Part shown: in pieces, positions 1-6,953 of the stretch | Layout: each line of letters begins with the position of its first letter | Numbering within the stretch: the stretch's first letter is position 1 | Assembly: GCA_022826745.1 (NCBI GenBank) | Contig: JAJDUI010000037.1 | Span: 310,001 to 374,000, forward strand | Direction of reading: 5' to 3' | Length of the DNA stretch: 64,000 nt | Origin: Thermoanaerobaculia bacterium | GTDB taxonomy: Bacteria; Acidobacteriota; Thermoanaerobaculia; Multivoradales; Multivoraceae | Translations under genes and position numbers: made by a program | The notes under the pieces: model-generated | The model's input: the letters and a program-made list of their open reading frames with translations, nothing else | Told to the model about the DNA's origin: nothing | Databases searched by the model: none

Positions 1-225
1 GAAGAAGGCGAGCCCGTCACGGCGGAGTACGTCGGACTGCTCCTCCCGTTGGGCGCTCCTGCCGCGCGGGAGTGGTTGCTGCGCGAGGCGCAGGCCGCGG
101 GCTGGCGGGCGACGCTCGGAGAGTCGATGACCTTCAGCAGGGGCGACGAGTGGGTCGAGGTTGCGATCGAACCGGGCGCGACGCCGGGCAACTCGGCGGC
201 GCGGTTCGAGTACGCGAAGCCGTAG
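1..225 (+). CDS. C-terminal part of an unknown protein
   Basis: Frame 1 is open from the window edge to a TAG at 223-225 and gives 74 residues, including WLLREAQAAGWRATLGES and ending in RFEYAKP. The start lies outside the window. I recognise no family. The composition is acidic, soluble-looking and without membrane segments. It reads in the same direction as the ispH operon, but 78 bp separate it from the ispH start, so a shared transcript is possible and not shown. Confidence 0.5.
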   Translation, partial: EEGEPVTAEYVGLLLPLGAPAAREWLLREAQAAGWRATLGESMTFSRGDEWVEVAIEPGATPGNSAARFEYAKP

Positions 226-303
226 GCTTCTCCTCTCACTGCTAGGATGCGGCCCTCTCCGACCGGATGGTCGGTCGGTTCGAATAGACAGGCGGAAGAG
301 AGG

Positions 304-1167
304 ATGACGGGTCCGCTGACCCTTAGGCGCGCCGAGAAGTACGGATTCTGCGCCGGTGTGCGGATCGCCGATCGCACGGTGCGGCAACTTGCCGCGGGCG
401 GACGGCGCGGGCGGATCCTGGGCCAACTGGTCCACAACGAACGGGTCGTCTCCGACCTCGTGCAGCTCGGCTTCGGCACGGCGGACGCGCTCGACGAAGT
501 CGAGAACGGGACGATCGTTTTCTCGGCGCATGGCGTGCCGCCGTCGTTTCACCGGCGGGCGCTGGAACGGGGCCTCCTGGTCGTCGATACGACCTGTCCG
601 TTCGTCTATGACGTCCACGAAGAGGCCCGGCAGGCGCTCGAGGCGGGCTGCCACCTCGTGTTCATCGGCGACCGGCGGCACCGCGAGGTGATCGGCTACA
701 CCCGGGATCTCGATCCGGAGGCGTACGACATCGTGCTGACCGCGGCCGATGTCGCCCGGATCGACTTCGAGCGCCACCCGAAGGTCAAGATCTTCTACCA
801 GACCACGCTGAACAGCGAGGAGTACGAGCATGTCGCGCGGACGATCGAGGCGCGCGCGCCGGAGGCCGGGCGCGCGGACACGATCTGCTACGCGACGAAG
901 GAGAACCAGGACGCGGCGCGCGCCATGGCGGCGGACCCGGAGATCGACTGCATCGTCGTCGTCGGCGGCCGGCACAGCGCGAACACGCGTCACCTGTGGG
1001 AGATCTGCCGGGAGATCGAGCCCCGGAGCCACCTCGTCCACGACTCGCGCGACCTGCGGAGAACCTGGTTCGAGGAGTGCCGCACCGTCGGCGTCACCGC
1101 CGGCGCCTCCACTCCGGACGCGATGATCGAGGAAGTCGAGGCGGCGATCCTGGAGGCGGCGCCCTGA
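304..1167 (+). CDS. ispH: 4-hydroxy-3-methylbut-2-enyl diphosphate reductase (IspH/LytB)
   Basis: Catalyses the last step of the MEP isoprenoid pathway, reducing HMBPP to IPP and DMAPP with a [4Fe-4S] cluster in the cytosol. The 287-residue protein has the family signatures in order: GFCAGVR near the N-terminus (first cluster cysteine), VHNERVV, FSAHGVPP, DTTCPFV (second cysteine), YQTTLN, DTICYATKENQ (third cysteine), VVVGGRHSANT and VGVTAGASTP. Length is normal for the family. The ATG at 304 is chosen over one at 247 because a purine-rich GGAAGAGAGG lies directly before it and conserved sequence starts soon after. Its TGA overlaps the CTG start of purD, so the two genes are probably translationally coupled. 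Confidence 0.95.
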   Translation: MTGPLTLRRAEKYGFCAGVRIADRTVRQLAAGGRRGRILGQLVHNERVVSDLVQLGFGTADALDEVENGTIVFSAHGVPPSFHRRALERGLLVVDTTCPFVYDVHEEARQALEAGCHLVFIGDRRHREVIGYTRDLDPEAYDIVLTAADVARIDFERHPKVKIFYQTTLNSEEYEHVARTIEARAPEAGRADTICYATKENQDAARAMAADPEIDCIVVVGGRHSANTRHLWEICREIEPRSHLVHDSRDLRRTWFEECRTVGVTAGASTPDAMIEEVEAAILEAAP

Positions 1168-2459
1168 GAGTCCTGGTCATCGGCAACGGCGGCCGCGAAC
1201 ACGCGCTCTGCTGGCTCATCCGGGAGCGGTCGCCGGAGACGGAGCTCTACTGCGCGCCTGGCAGTCCGGGCACCGAGGAATGCGGTGCGAGCGTTGCGCT
1301 CGACGTCACGGACATCGACGGCCTTGCCCGGTTCGCCGCCGAACGCGGAATCGACCTCACCCTGGTCGGCCCCGAGGTGCCGCTCTCGCTCGGTGTGGTC
1401 GACGCGTTCAGGGAGCGCGGCCTGGCGATCTTCGGTCCGACCCGGGCGGCGGCGCGCCTCGAGAGCTCCAAGGTCTTCGCCAAGGAGTTCATGCGCCGCC
1501 ACGGAGTGCCGACCTGCGACTTCGAAGTCACCAGCAACCGCGACAGCGCGCGGAGGGCGGCCGAGCGCTTCGGGCTGCCGGCGGTGCTCAAGGCGGACGG
1601 TCTGGCCGCGGGCAAGGGCGTCCTGATCGTCTCGACGCCCGCGGAGCTCGAGGCCGCGCTGGACGAGTTCTTCGTGGAGCGACGGTTCGGCGACGCCGGC
1701 GCCCGCATCCTGATCGAGCCCTTCGTGCCCGGGGAGGAGGTTTCCTTCATCGGCTTCTGCGACGGGACCCGTGTGCTGCCGCTCGCGACGTCCAAGGACT
1801 ACAAGCGGATCGGCGACGGCGACTCCGGGCCCAACACCGGCGGCATGGGCGCCCACAGCCCGGCCGGGATCGTCTCGGATGGCGAAGTCGACCGGATCAT
1901 GCGCGACGTGATGGAGCGCACCGTGGCCGGCATGGCGGCGGACGGCACGCCGTTCTCGGGAGTCCTCTACGCCGGCCTGATGATGGGTCCGGACGGCCCG
2001 CAGGTGCTCGAGTTCAACACCCGGCTCGGCGATCCCGAGGCGCAGGCGCTGCTGCTGCGCCTCGACGAGGACCCCGTCGACCTGTTCCTCGCCGGCGCCG
2101 GCGGCGACTTCGGGCGCCCGGAACTCGCCTTCCGCGCCGGCGCTTCCGCCTGCCTCGTGCTGGCCAACCGGGGCTACCCCGGGAAGGCGTCGTCGGGAGA
2201 CGCGATCGAGGGCATCGAGGACGCCCGCGCCCGCGAAGGCGTCGTCGTGTTCCACGCCGGCACCGGCCGAAACGGAGACGCGGTGACCGCCACGGGCGGC
2301 CGCGTCCTGAACGTCTGCGCGGTGGGGGAGGACCTCGGGCAGGCGCTCGAACGGGCCTACGGGGCGGCCGCGCTCATCCGCTGGCCGTCGAAGGCGATGC
2401 GCTCGGACATCGGGCGGAGGGTGCTCGACGGGGGCGCCGGAGTCGGACCTCCGCCATGA
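1164..2459 (+). CDS. purD: Phosphoribosylamine-glycine ligase (GAR synthetase)
   Basis: ATP-grasp enzyme of de novo purine synthesis that joins phosphoribosylamine and glycine. The 431 residues carry VLVIGNGGREHA at the start, GPEVPLSLG, KADGLAAGKGV (ATP-grasp loop), GPNTGGMGAHSP and LEFNTRLGDPEAQ (metal-binding). The frame has no ATG, GTG or TTG where the family starts. The residue in the methionine position is encoded by CTG at 1164, which overlaps the ispH stop as CTGA. I therefore call a CTG start; starts further upstream would lie in non-conserved sequence inside ispH. The TGA overlaps the next ATG as ATGA. Function is very secure; the start codon is inferred. Confidence 0.93.
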   Translation: MRVLVIGNGGREHALCWLIRERSPETELYCAPGSPGTEECGASVALDVTDIDGLARFAAERGIDLTLVGPEVPLSLGVVDAFRERGLAIFGPTRAAARLESSKVFAKEFMRRHGVPTCDFEVTSNRDSARRAAERFGLPAVLKADGLAAGKGVLIVSTPAELEAALDEFFVERRFGDAGARILIEPFVPGEEVSFIGFCDGTRVLPLATSKDYKRIGDGDSGPNTGGMGAHSPAGIVSDGEVDRIMRDVMERTVAGMAADGTPFSGVLYAGLMMGPDGPQVLEFNTRLGDPEAQALLLRLDEDPVDLFLAGAGGDFGRPELAFRAGASACLVLANRGYPGKASSGDAIEGIEDARAREGVVVFHAGTGRNGDAVTATGGRVLNVCAVGEDLGQALERAYGAAALIRWPSKAMRSDIGRRVLDGGAGVGPPP

Positions 2460-3181
2460 ATTGCGCTGGCTGCAGCTTCGCGGGTCAGTCCACGGCCGTC
2501 GAGGACACGTACGTCGGCGTCCGCTTCGGCGAGGAGACGAACCTGACGCTCTGCAGCACCGGCGGCGAACTGCTCGCCCGCGGCGACGAGGTCATCGTGT
2601 CGATGAAACCGGGCCCCGCCTACGGCCGGGTCGAGAAGTCGCCCATGCCGGTGTTCAAGCCGTGCCAGAAGTCGAGCGCGCGCTCCGTCATCCGGCGGGC
2701 CGACGACGCCGACCGCGCGGCCAGGGAGAAACAACTGACGAACGAGGTGCGCGGCAAGACGTTCTGCCGGGAGCGGGCCCGAGCGCTTCGCCTCGAGATG
2801 AAGGTGTCCCGGGTCGACTTCAGTCTGGACGGCCGCAACGCGACGTTCTACTTCACGGCGGATCGGCGCGTCGACTTCCGGCAGTTGCTGCGCGACCTGA
2901 AGTCCCGCTTCAAGGCCCAGGTCCGTCTCGTGCACGTCGGGCCGCGCGACGAGGCACGCCTCCTCGGCGGCGTCGGCATCTGCGGCCGAACGCTGTGCTG
3001 TTCGACCTGGCTCGACGGTTTCCGGCCCATCTCGATCCAGATGGCGAAACGTCAGGGCCTGAGCCTGAACCCGTCGAAGATCTCCGGCCAGTGCGGCCGC
3101 CTGCTCTGTTGCCTCGCCTACGAGGACGACAGCTACCGGGGCCGCCGCACCGGCAAGGCCGCCCTGCCCGTCGTTACCTGA
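2456..3181 (+). CDS. ricT: PSP1-domain regulatory iron-sulfur protein RicT (YaaT family)
   Basis: The 241-residue PSP1 protein has the paired cysteine signatures of RicT/YaaT: ICGRTLCCSTWL at about residues 174-185 and GQCGRLLCCLAYE at about 212-224, plus NCAGCSF at the N-terminus. In Bacillus the Ric (YaaT-YlbF-YmcA) complex binds Fe-S clusters and acts on phosphorelay flux and RNase Y. Outside Firmicutes the role is less clear. The ATG overlaps the purD stop (ATGA), making it the third gene of a coupled ispH-purD-ricT operon. It ends exactly where the convergent sugar transferase gene ends (TGA at 3179-3181, opposite-strand TAG at 3182-3184). Confidence 0.85.
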   Translation: MNCAGCSFAGQSTAVEDTYVGVRFGEETNLTLCSTGGELLARGDEVIVSMKPGPAYGRVEKSPMPVFKPCQKSSARSVIRRADDADRAAREKQLTNEVRGKTFCRERARALRLEMKVSRVDFSLDGRNATFYFTADRRVDFRQLLRDLKSRFKAQVRLVHVGPRDEARLLGGVGICGRTLCCSTWLDGFRPISIQMAKRQGLSLNPSKISGQCGRLLCCLAYEDDSYRGRRTGKAALPVVT

Positions 3182-4621
3182 CTACGAGGCCCCGCGCCGG
3201 CTGAGCACCGCCGGAATCGTCTTCAGCAGAATCACGAAGTCGAGTCGCGGCGACCAGGTGTCGATGTACTCCAGGTCGAGCTCCATCCAGCGGTTGAAGT
3301 CGAGGTCGTTGCGGCCGCTGATCTGCCACAGGCAGGTGATGCCGGGCTTCATGGAGAGGCGCCGCCGCTGCCGCCGCGTGTAGGGCTCCTTCTCCTCGAG
3401 CGGCCTCGGGCCGACCAGGCTCATGTCGCCCCGCACGACGTTCCAGAACTGCGGCAGCTCGTCCAGGCTGAACTTGCGCAGGTAGTGGCCGAGCGGGGTG
3501 ATCCGCGGGTCGCTGCGCATCTTGAACGCGGGGCCGTCCATCGTGTTCAGGTGCTCCAGTTCGCGCTTCCGCTGGTCGGCGTCGGCAACCATCGTGCGGA
3601 GCTTGTACATCGTGAAGCGGCGGCCGTTCAGACCGCAGCGGGTCTGACGGTAGAGCACGGAGCCGGACGAGGTCGCCTTGATCAGCAGCGCCAGGATCAG
3701 CATCACGGGCAGGCTGATGACCAGAAGGGCGGCGCCGATGCTGAAGTCGTAGGCGCGCTTGAAGAGCAGGAGGAGGAAGTTCGAGGGCGCCGGCGACAGC
3801 GTGACGACCGGCCGCCCGTCCAGGTACTCGAGGTCGACCTTGGTGTGGACCGGCGGCAGCAGATCGAGCGCGATGCGGGTCCGGATGCCCTGTTCCTGCA
3901 GGCCGTCGATGATGTCCTTGAGCGCCGGCAGTTCGTGGGGCGTTACGGTGAAGAACACGTCGTCGACCACATGTTCCGAGACGATGCGCAGCACGTCGTC
4001 CATGCTGCCCAGCACGTTCCCGTTGGCTTCTTCGGAGGGGCTGCCGCCGGTATGGACCAGGCCGATGATCTGGAGACCCCAGTGGGGGTGGTCCTCGATC
4101 GATTCGGCGAGCTGCGCGGCGGCTTCCGGCGCGCCCGCGATGAGCACCGTCCGCTGGTTCAGCCCATGTCGCCGCATGTCGCGCGAGACCAGGCGCAACG
4201 CGATCTTGTCCGCCAGCAGCAGCAGGAAGGCGAGACCGGTGAACAGGAGCAGCCACGTTCTGCTGAGGCTGTCCTGGATCAGGAGCTGGTCGAGCCGCAG
4301 GACGAAGACGGCGAACAGCGTGAGGAGCGTGGCGATCGCCGCCACCTTCAGGATCGCGGTCCCTTCCGTCTTCAGATCGGCCGTCCGATGCGAGCGGTAG
4401 CGCCGCGTGAAGACGAGCGGCGCCCCCCAGGTCACCAGGGCCAGCGGCAGCAGCGGCAGGTGGTCGCTCAACGGATAGAGCGGCTGCGGGTAGAGCCCCG
4501 GCAGCACGAGCGGGAAGAGGCCGCTGCGGATCCAGTAGGCGAGGAAGAACGCGGCCGCGACCAGGGAGAGGTCGAGGGCCAGGATCAGGGCAGTCTGTAG
4601 GCGAACGCGCTGCTTGAGCAT
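3182..4621 (-). CDS. Undecaprenyl-phosphate sugar phosphotransferase (WbaP/WcaJ type)
   Basis: A polyprenyl glycosylphosphotransferase starts polysaccharide repeat units by moving a sugar-1-phosphate onto undecaprenyl phosphate at the inner membrane. The 479 residues show about four N-terminal membrane segments (for example LILALDLSLVAAAFFLAYW), a central nucleotide-binding-like domain starting RTVLIAGAPEAA, a further hydrophobic segment, and the C-terminal catalytic domain with RQTRCGLNGRRFTMYKLRTM, DELPQFWNVVRGDMSLVGPR and CLWQISGRN. These are the classic bacterial sugar transferase motifs. It is the last gene of the minus-strand glycosyltransferase operon, 52 bp after the GT2-GT4 gene. The sugar specificity cannot be read from the sequence. 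Confidence 0.92.
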   Translation of the reverse strand: MLKQRVRLQTALILALDLSLVAAAFFLAYWIRSGLFPLVLPGLYPQPLYPLSDHLPLLPLALVTWGAPLVFTRRYRSHRTADLKTEGTAILKVAAIATLLTLFAVFVLRLDQLLIQDSLSRTWLLLFTGLAFLLLLADKIALRLVSRDMRRHGLNQRTVLIAGAPEAAAQLAESIEDHPHWGLQIIGLVHTGGSPSEEANGNVLGSMDDVLRIVSEHVVDDVFFTVTPHELPALKDIIDGLQEQGIRTRIALDLLPPVHTKVDLEYLDGRPVVTLSPAPSNFLLLLFKRAYDFSIGAALLVISLPVMLILALLIKATSSGSVLYRQTRCGLNGRRFTMYKLRTMVADADQRKRELEHLNTMDGPAFKMRSDPRITPLGHYLRKFSLDELPQFWNVVRGDMSLVGPRPLEEKEPYTRRQRRRLSMKPGITCLWQISGRNDLDFNRWMELDLEYIDTWSPRLDFVILLKTIPAVLSRRGAS

Positions 4622-4673
4622 GACTCCGGCTCGCGGAAGCTGTCCGGGAGTCTAGCGCGGTACGCGCAGGTTC

Positions 4674-6953
4674 CTAGCGGTTCGAGAGACGCCGGAAGAG
4701 CTCCTCGTACTCGTCCGCCACGCGGTCCCAGTTGTACTCCTCGGCCGCGCGGCGCGCCGCCCGCCTGCCGTGGTCGCGGGCCCGCGGCGGATCGGCGCGG
4801 GCGAACTCGAAGGCGGCGACCAGCGAGGCCTCGTCCTCGACCTTGAAGTAGACGCCCGCGTCGCCGGCCGTTTCGCGGTTGGCCGGTTCGTCGTTGACCA
4901 GTACGCAGTTGCCGTAGCCCATCGCCTCGACCAGCGCCGGGTGCGTGCCGCCGACCTCGGTGGCGTGGACCGTCGCCAGCGCGGACGACAGCAGGCCCCG
5001 GTAGCCCTCGCCGAAGACGGTTCCCGGGAACCGCACCCGTGGGTCGGCGCCGCGCTTCATCGCGGCGATGAAGTCGCTCGCGTAGGGCGCGTCGCCGACC
5101 ATGACGAGGGGCAGGTCGCCGCCGACGTTGCGGTAGGCCGCGACCACCCGATGCGGGTTGTTCTCCGGCTCGAACCGGCTGACATAGAGGAAGTAGCCGC
5201 GGGGTTCGAGGCCCAGCTCGTCGAGGACCGGATGGCCCGGCAGGGGTTCGGGTTCGACGCCGTAGCGGATCATCGTCGACTCGCGCCGGTAGCGGGCGCG
5301 GTAGTGAGCGGCGATCACTTCCGCGTCGGTCACGGTCACGCCGGGCAGCAGGCAGGCGAGCCGCTCGGAGGCGGCGTAGACCAGGCGTCCCGGCCAGCCC
5401 CACTTGGCCCGCCGCTTCTCGATGCCGTCGACGTGCAGGGCGGTGCGGATCCGCCGCGGCCACAGCAGCGGCAGGAAGACCGCGTTGGCGCCGTTCACGA
5501 CCAGGGCGGCCCGCGCCCCGCGCGCGAACAGCGTGGCGTGCAGGCAGGAGAGCAGGGTGTGCACCGGCGTGTCGCCGTACTTCGTCCTGAGCGTGGGCAG
5601 GAGGACGAGTTCCACGCCGCGGTGGGAGCGCAGCCGCCGGTCCACGTAGTGGGAGCGGCAGTACACGGTCACTCGCCAGCCGCGCTCGGCCAGCCGCGGC
5701 GCCAGCGCCTCGATCATCGTTTCGTAGCCGCTGTAGTTGGCGGGGATGCCGCGGCTTCCGAGCATCAGGATCCGCGGCCGCTCCGGGTCCGCGGGCAGCG
5801 CGGCGCGCCCGAACCAGCGTCCGACCGCGCGGCCAGGGACGAGGCGGCGGGACCGGATCAGGCGGCGCCGTTCCCGCAGGCGGCTGCGATGGCGCCATAG
5901 CCATCCCCAGGCGGCCAGCGACGACCGTTCCCGAAGCAGGACGTAGGCGACGATGCCCAGCTCGCGGAGCGCGGTCGCCAGGAAGGTGCGCGGCAGATCG
6001 GCGAGCGAACGGTGGTAGTACTGCAGCAGGTAGCGGTTCTTGAGGGAATGGAAGTTGACCTCCGGCGACATCCGCCGCCGCCGCCGGGCGAGGTTGACTC
6101 GGCGGTGGACCGCGCGGGCCCTCGGTTCGTAGAGCACCTGCCAGCCCCGTTCCTGCAGCCGGAAGCAGAGTTCGGCGTCCTCCCGGTACGAGTGGAAGTC
6201 GTCGTCCAGGACGCGGCCCTCGACCGCCGCGTCCTGGAGCGCCGCGCCCAGGAACAGCGTCGCGGCGCCGGTGCCGCCGAACACCCGCTCGGTGACCGCG
6301 TACTGGCCGCGGTCGATCTCGTCGGAGCCGCGGTCGACGTGCCGCCAGCTTCGGGTCAGAGCCATGCCGCAGGCGTCGATGATGCGGTGGTCGGCACCTC
6401 CCGCGTCGGTGCGCCGGCCGGTGCGCCGGCCTTCTGGCCGGCAGTCCGCCGAAGGCGGACCCTCCTCCGCTTCCGTTCGCAGCAGCCTCCCCGTCACCGC
6501 GCCCACCGGCTGCTCCTCGCTGGTGAACCGCCGCGCGCTCTCGATCAGCCGCTCCGCGTAGTCCGCCGCCGGCCAGGCGTCCGCATTCAGGCTCAGCACC
6601 CACTCGGGTTGCGGGTCGCTCGCGAACGCGCTCTCGAGCGCCCGGTTCAGGCCGCCGGCGAAGCCGGTGTTCTCGTCGAGGGCGATCACCTCGACCGGGA
6701 AGCCGGCCGTCCCGGCGTGCCCGCGCAGCGCCTCCACCGTGCCGTCGCTGCTCGCGTTGTCGACGACGATCAGCCGGAACGCGGGCCCCTGAAGCTCCAC
6801 CAGCGCCTCGAAGAACGGCGGCAGATTCTCCTCGTCATTCCAGGTAACGGTGCAAATGGCGATCACACTGGGTGCGCGGGTCTTCTGACCCGCTGCCGCC
6901 GAAGGCGGCTTTGAAACGCGCGAGGCGCCAGCCTCGCTCCTTCCATCGCTCAC
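4674..6953 (-). CDS. GT2-GT4 bifunctional glycosyltransferase fusion
   Basis: The 759-residue protein has two catalytic modules. Residues from about 30 to 330 are a family 2 transferase (VIAICTVTWNDEENLP, IVVDNASSDGT, LSLNADAWP, then YREDAELCFRL). Residues from about 390 form a DUF1972/GT4 module (ILMLGSRGIPANYSGYETM, HVDGIEKRRAKWGWPGR, FLYVSRFEPENNPH, EVGGTHPALVEAMGYGN). The start is GTG at 6953: GGAGG lies 5 bases upstream, and the GTG overlaps the stop of the preceding gene as GTGA. This start places a full three-hairpin repeat in frame at residues about 5-28, and a partial copy is read in frame near residues 165-182. It probably adds two sugars in surface polysaccharide synthesis at the cytoplasmic face. 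Confidence 0.88.
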   Translation of the reverse strand: MSDGRSEAGASRVSKPPSAAAGQKTRAPSVIAICTVTWNDEENLPPFFEALVELQGPAFRLIVVDNASSDGTVEALRGHAGTAGFPVEVIALDENTGFAGGLNRALESAFASDPQPEWVLSLNADAWPAADYAERLIESARRFTSEEQPVGAVTGRLLRTEAEEGPPSADCRPEGRRTGRRTDAGGADHRIIDACGMALTRSWRHVDRGSDEIDRGQYAVTERVFGGTGAATLFLGAALQDAAVEGRVLDDDFHSYREDAELCFRLQERGWQVLYEPRARAVHRRVNLARRRRRMSPEVNFHSLKNRYLLQYYHRSLADLPRTFLATALRELGIVAYVLLRERSSLAAWGWLWRHRSRLRERRRLIRSRRLVPGRAVGRWFGRAALPADPERPRILMLGSRGIPANYSGYETMIEALAPRLAERGWRVTVYCRSHYVDRRLRSHRGVELVLLPTLRTKYGDTPVHTLLSCLHATLFARGARAALVVNGANAVFLPLLWPRRIRTALHVDGIEKRRAKWGWPGRLVYAASERLACLLPGVTVTDAEVIAAHYRARYRRESTMIRYGVEPEPLPGHPVLDELGLEPRGYFLYVSRFEPENNPHRVVAAYRNVGGDLPLVMVGDAPYASDFIAAMKRGADPRVRFPGTVFGEGYRGLLSSALATVHATEVGGTHPALVEAMGYGNCVLVNDEPANRETAGDAGVYFKVEDEASLVAAFEFARADPPRARDHGRRAARRAAEEYNWDRVADEYEELFRRLSNR
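6408..6460 (+). repeat. Partial three-hairpin element (hairpins 1 and 2), coding
   Basis: Hairpin 1 is GCCGGCC-TTCT-GGCCGGC (6425-6442) and hairpin 2 GTCCGCC-GAA-GGCGGAC (6444-6460); hairpin 3 is absent. GGTGCGCCGGCC is duplicated in tandem at 6408-6419 and 6420-6431. The element is translated inside the GT2-GT4 gene in its antisense direction. Confidence 0.8.
6868..6940 (+). repeat. Three-hairpin element, full copy, coding
   Basis: Hairpin 1 GCGGGTC-TTCT-GACCCGC (6876-6893), hairpin 2 GCCGCC-GAA-GGCGGC (6895-6909), hairpin 3 GCGAGGC-GCCA-GCCTCGC (6920-6937), introduced by CTGGGTGC. Read antisense it encodes residues about 5-28 of the GT2-GT4 protein (EAGASRVSKPPSAAAGQ). Confidence 0.92.

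Noticed and set aside
990..2255. Long minus-strand ORF opposite purD
   Set aside because: A shadow frame typical of G+C-rich DNA; rich in Arg, Ala and Gly with no conserved motif, while the plus strand encodes clear PurD.
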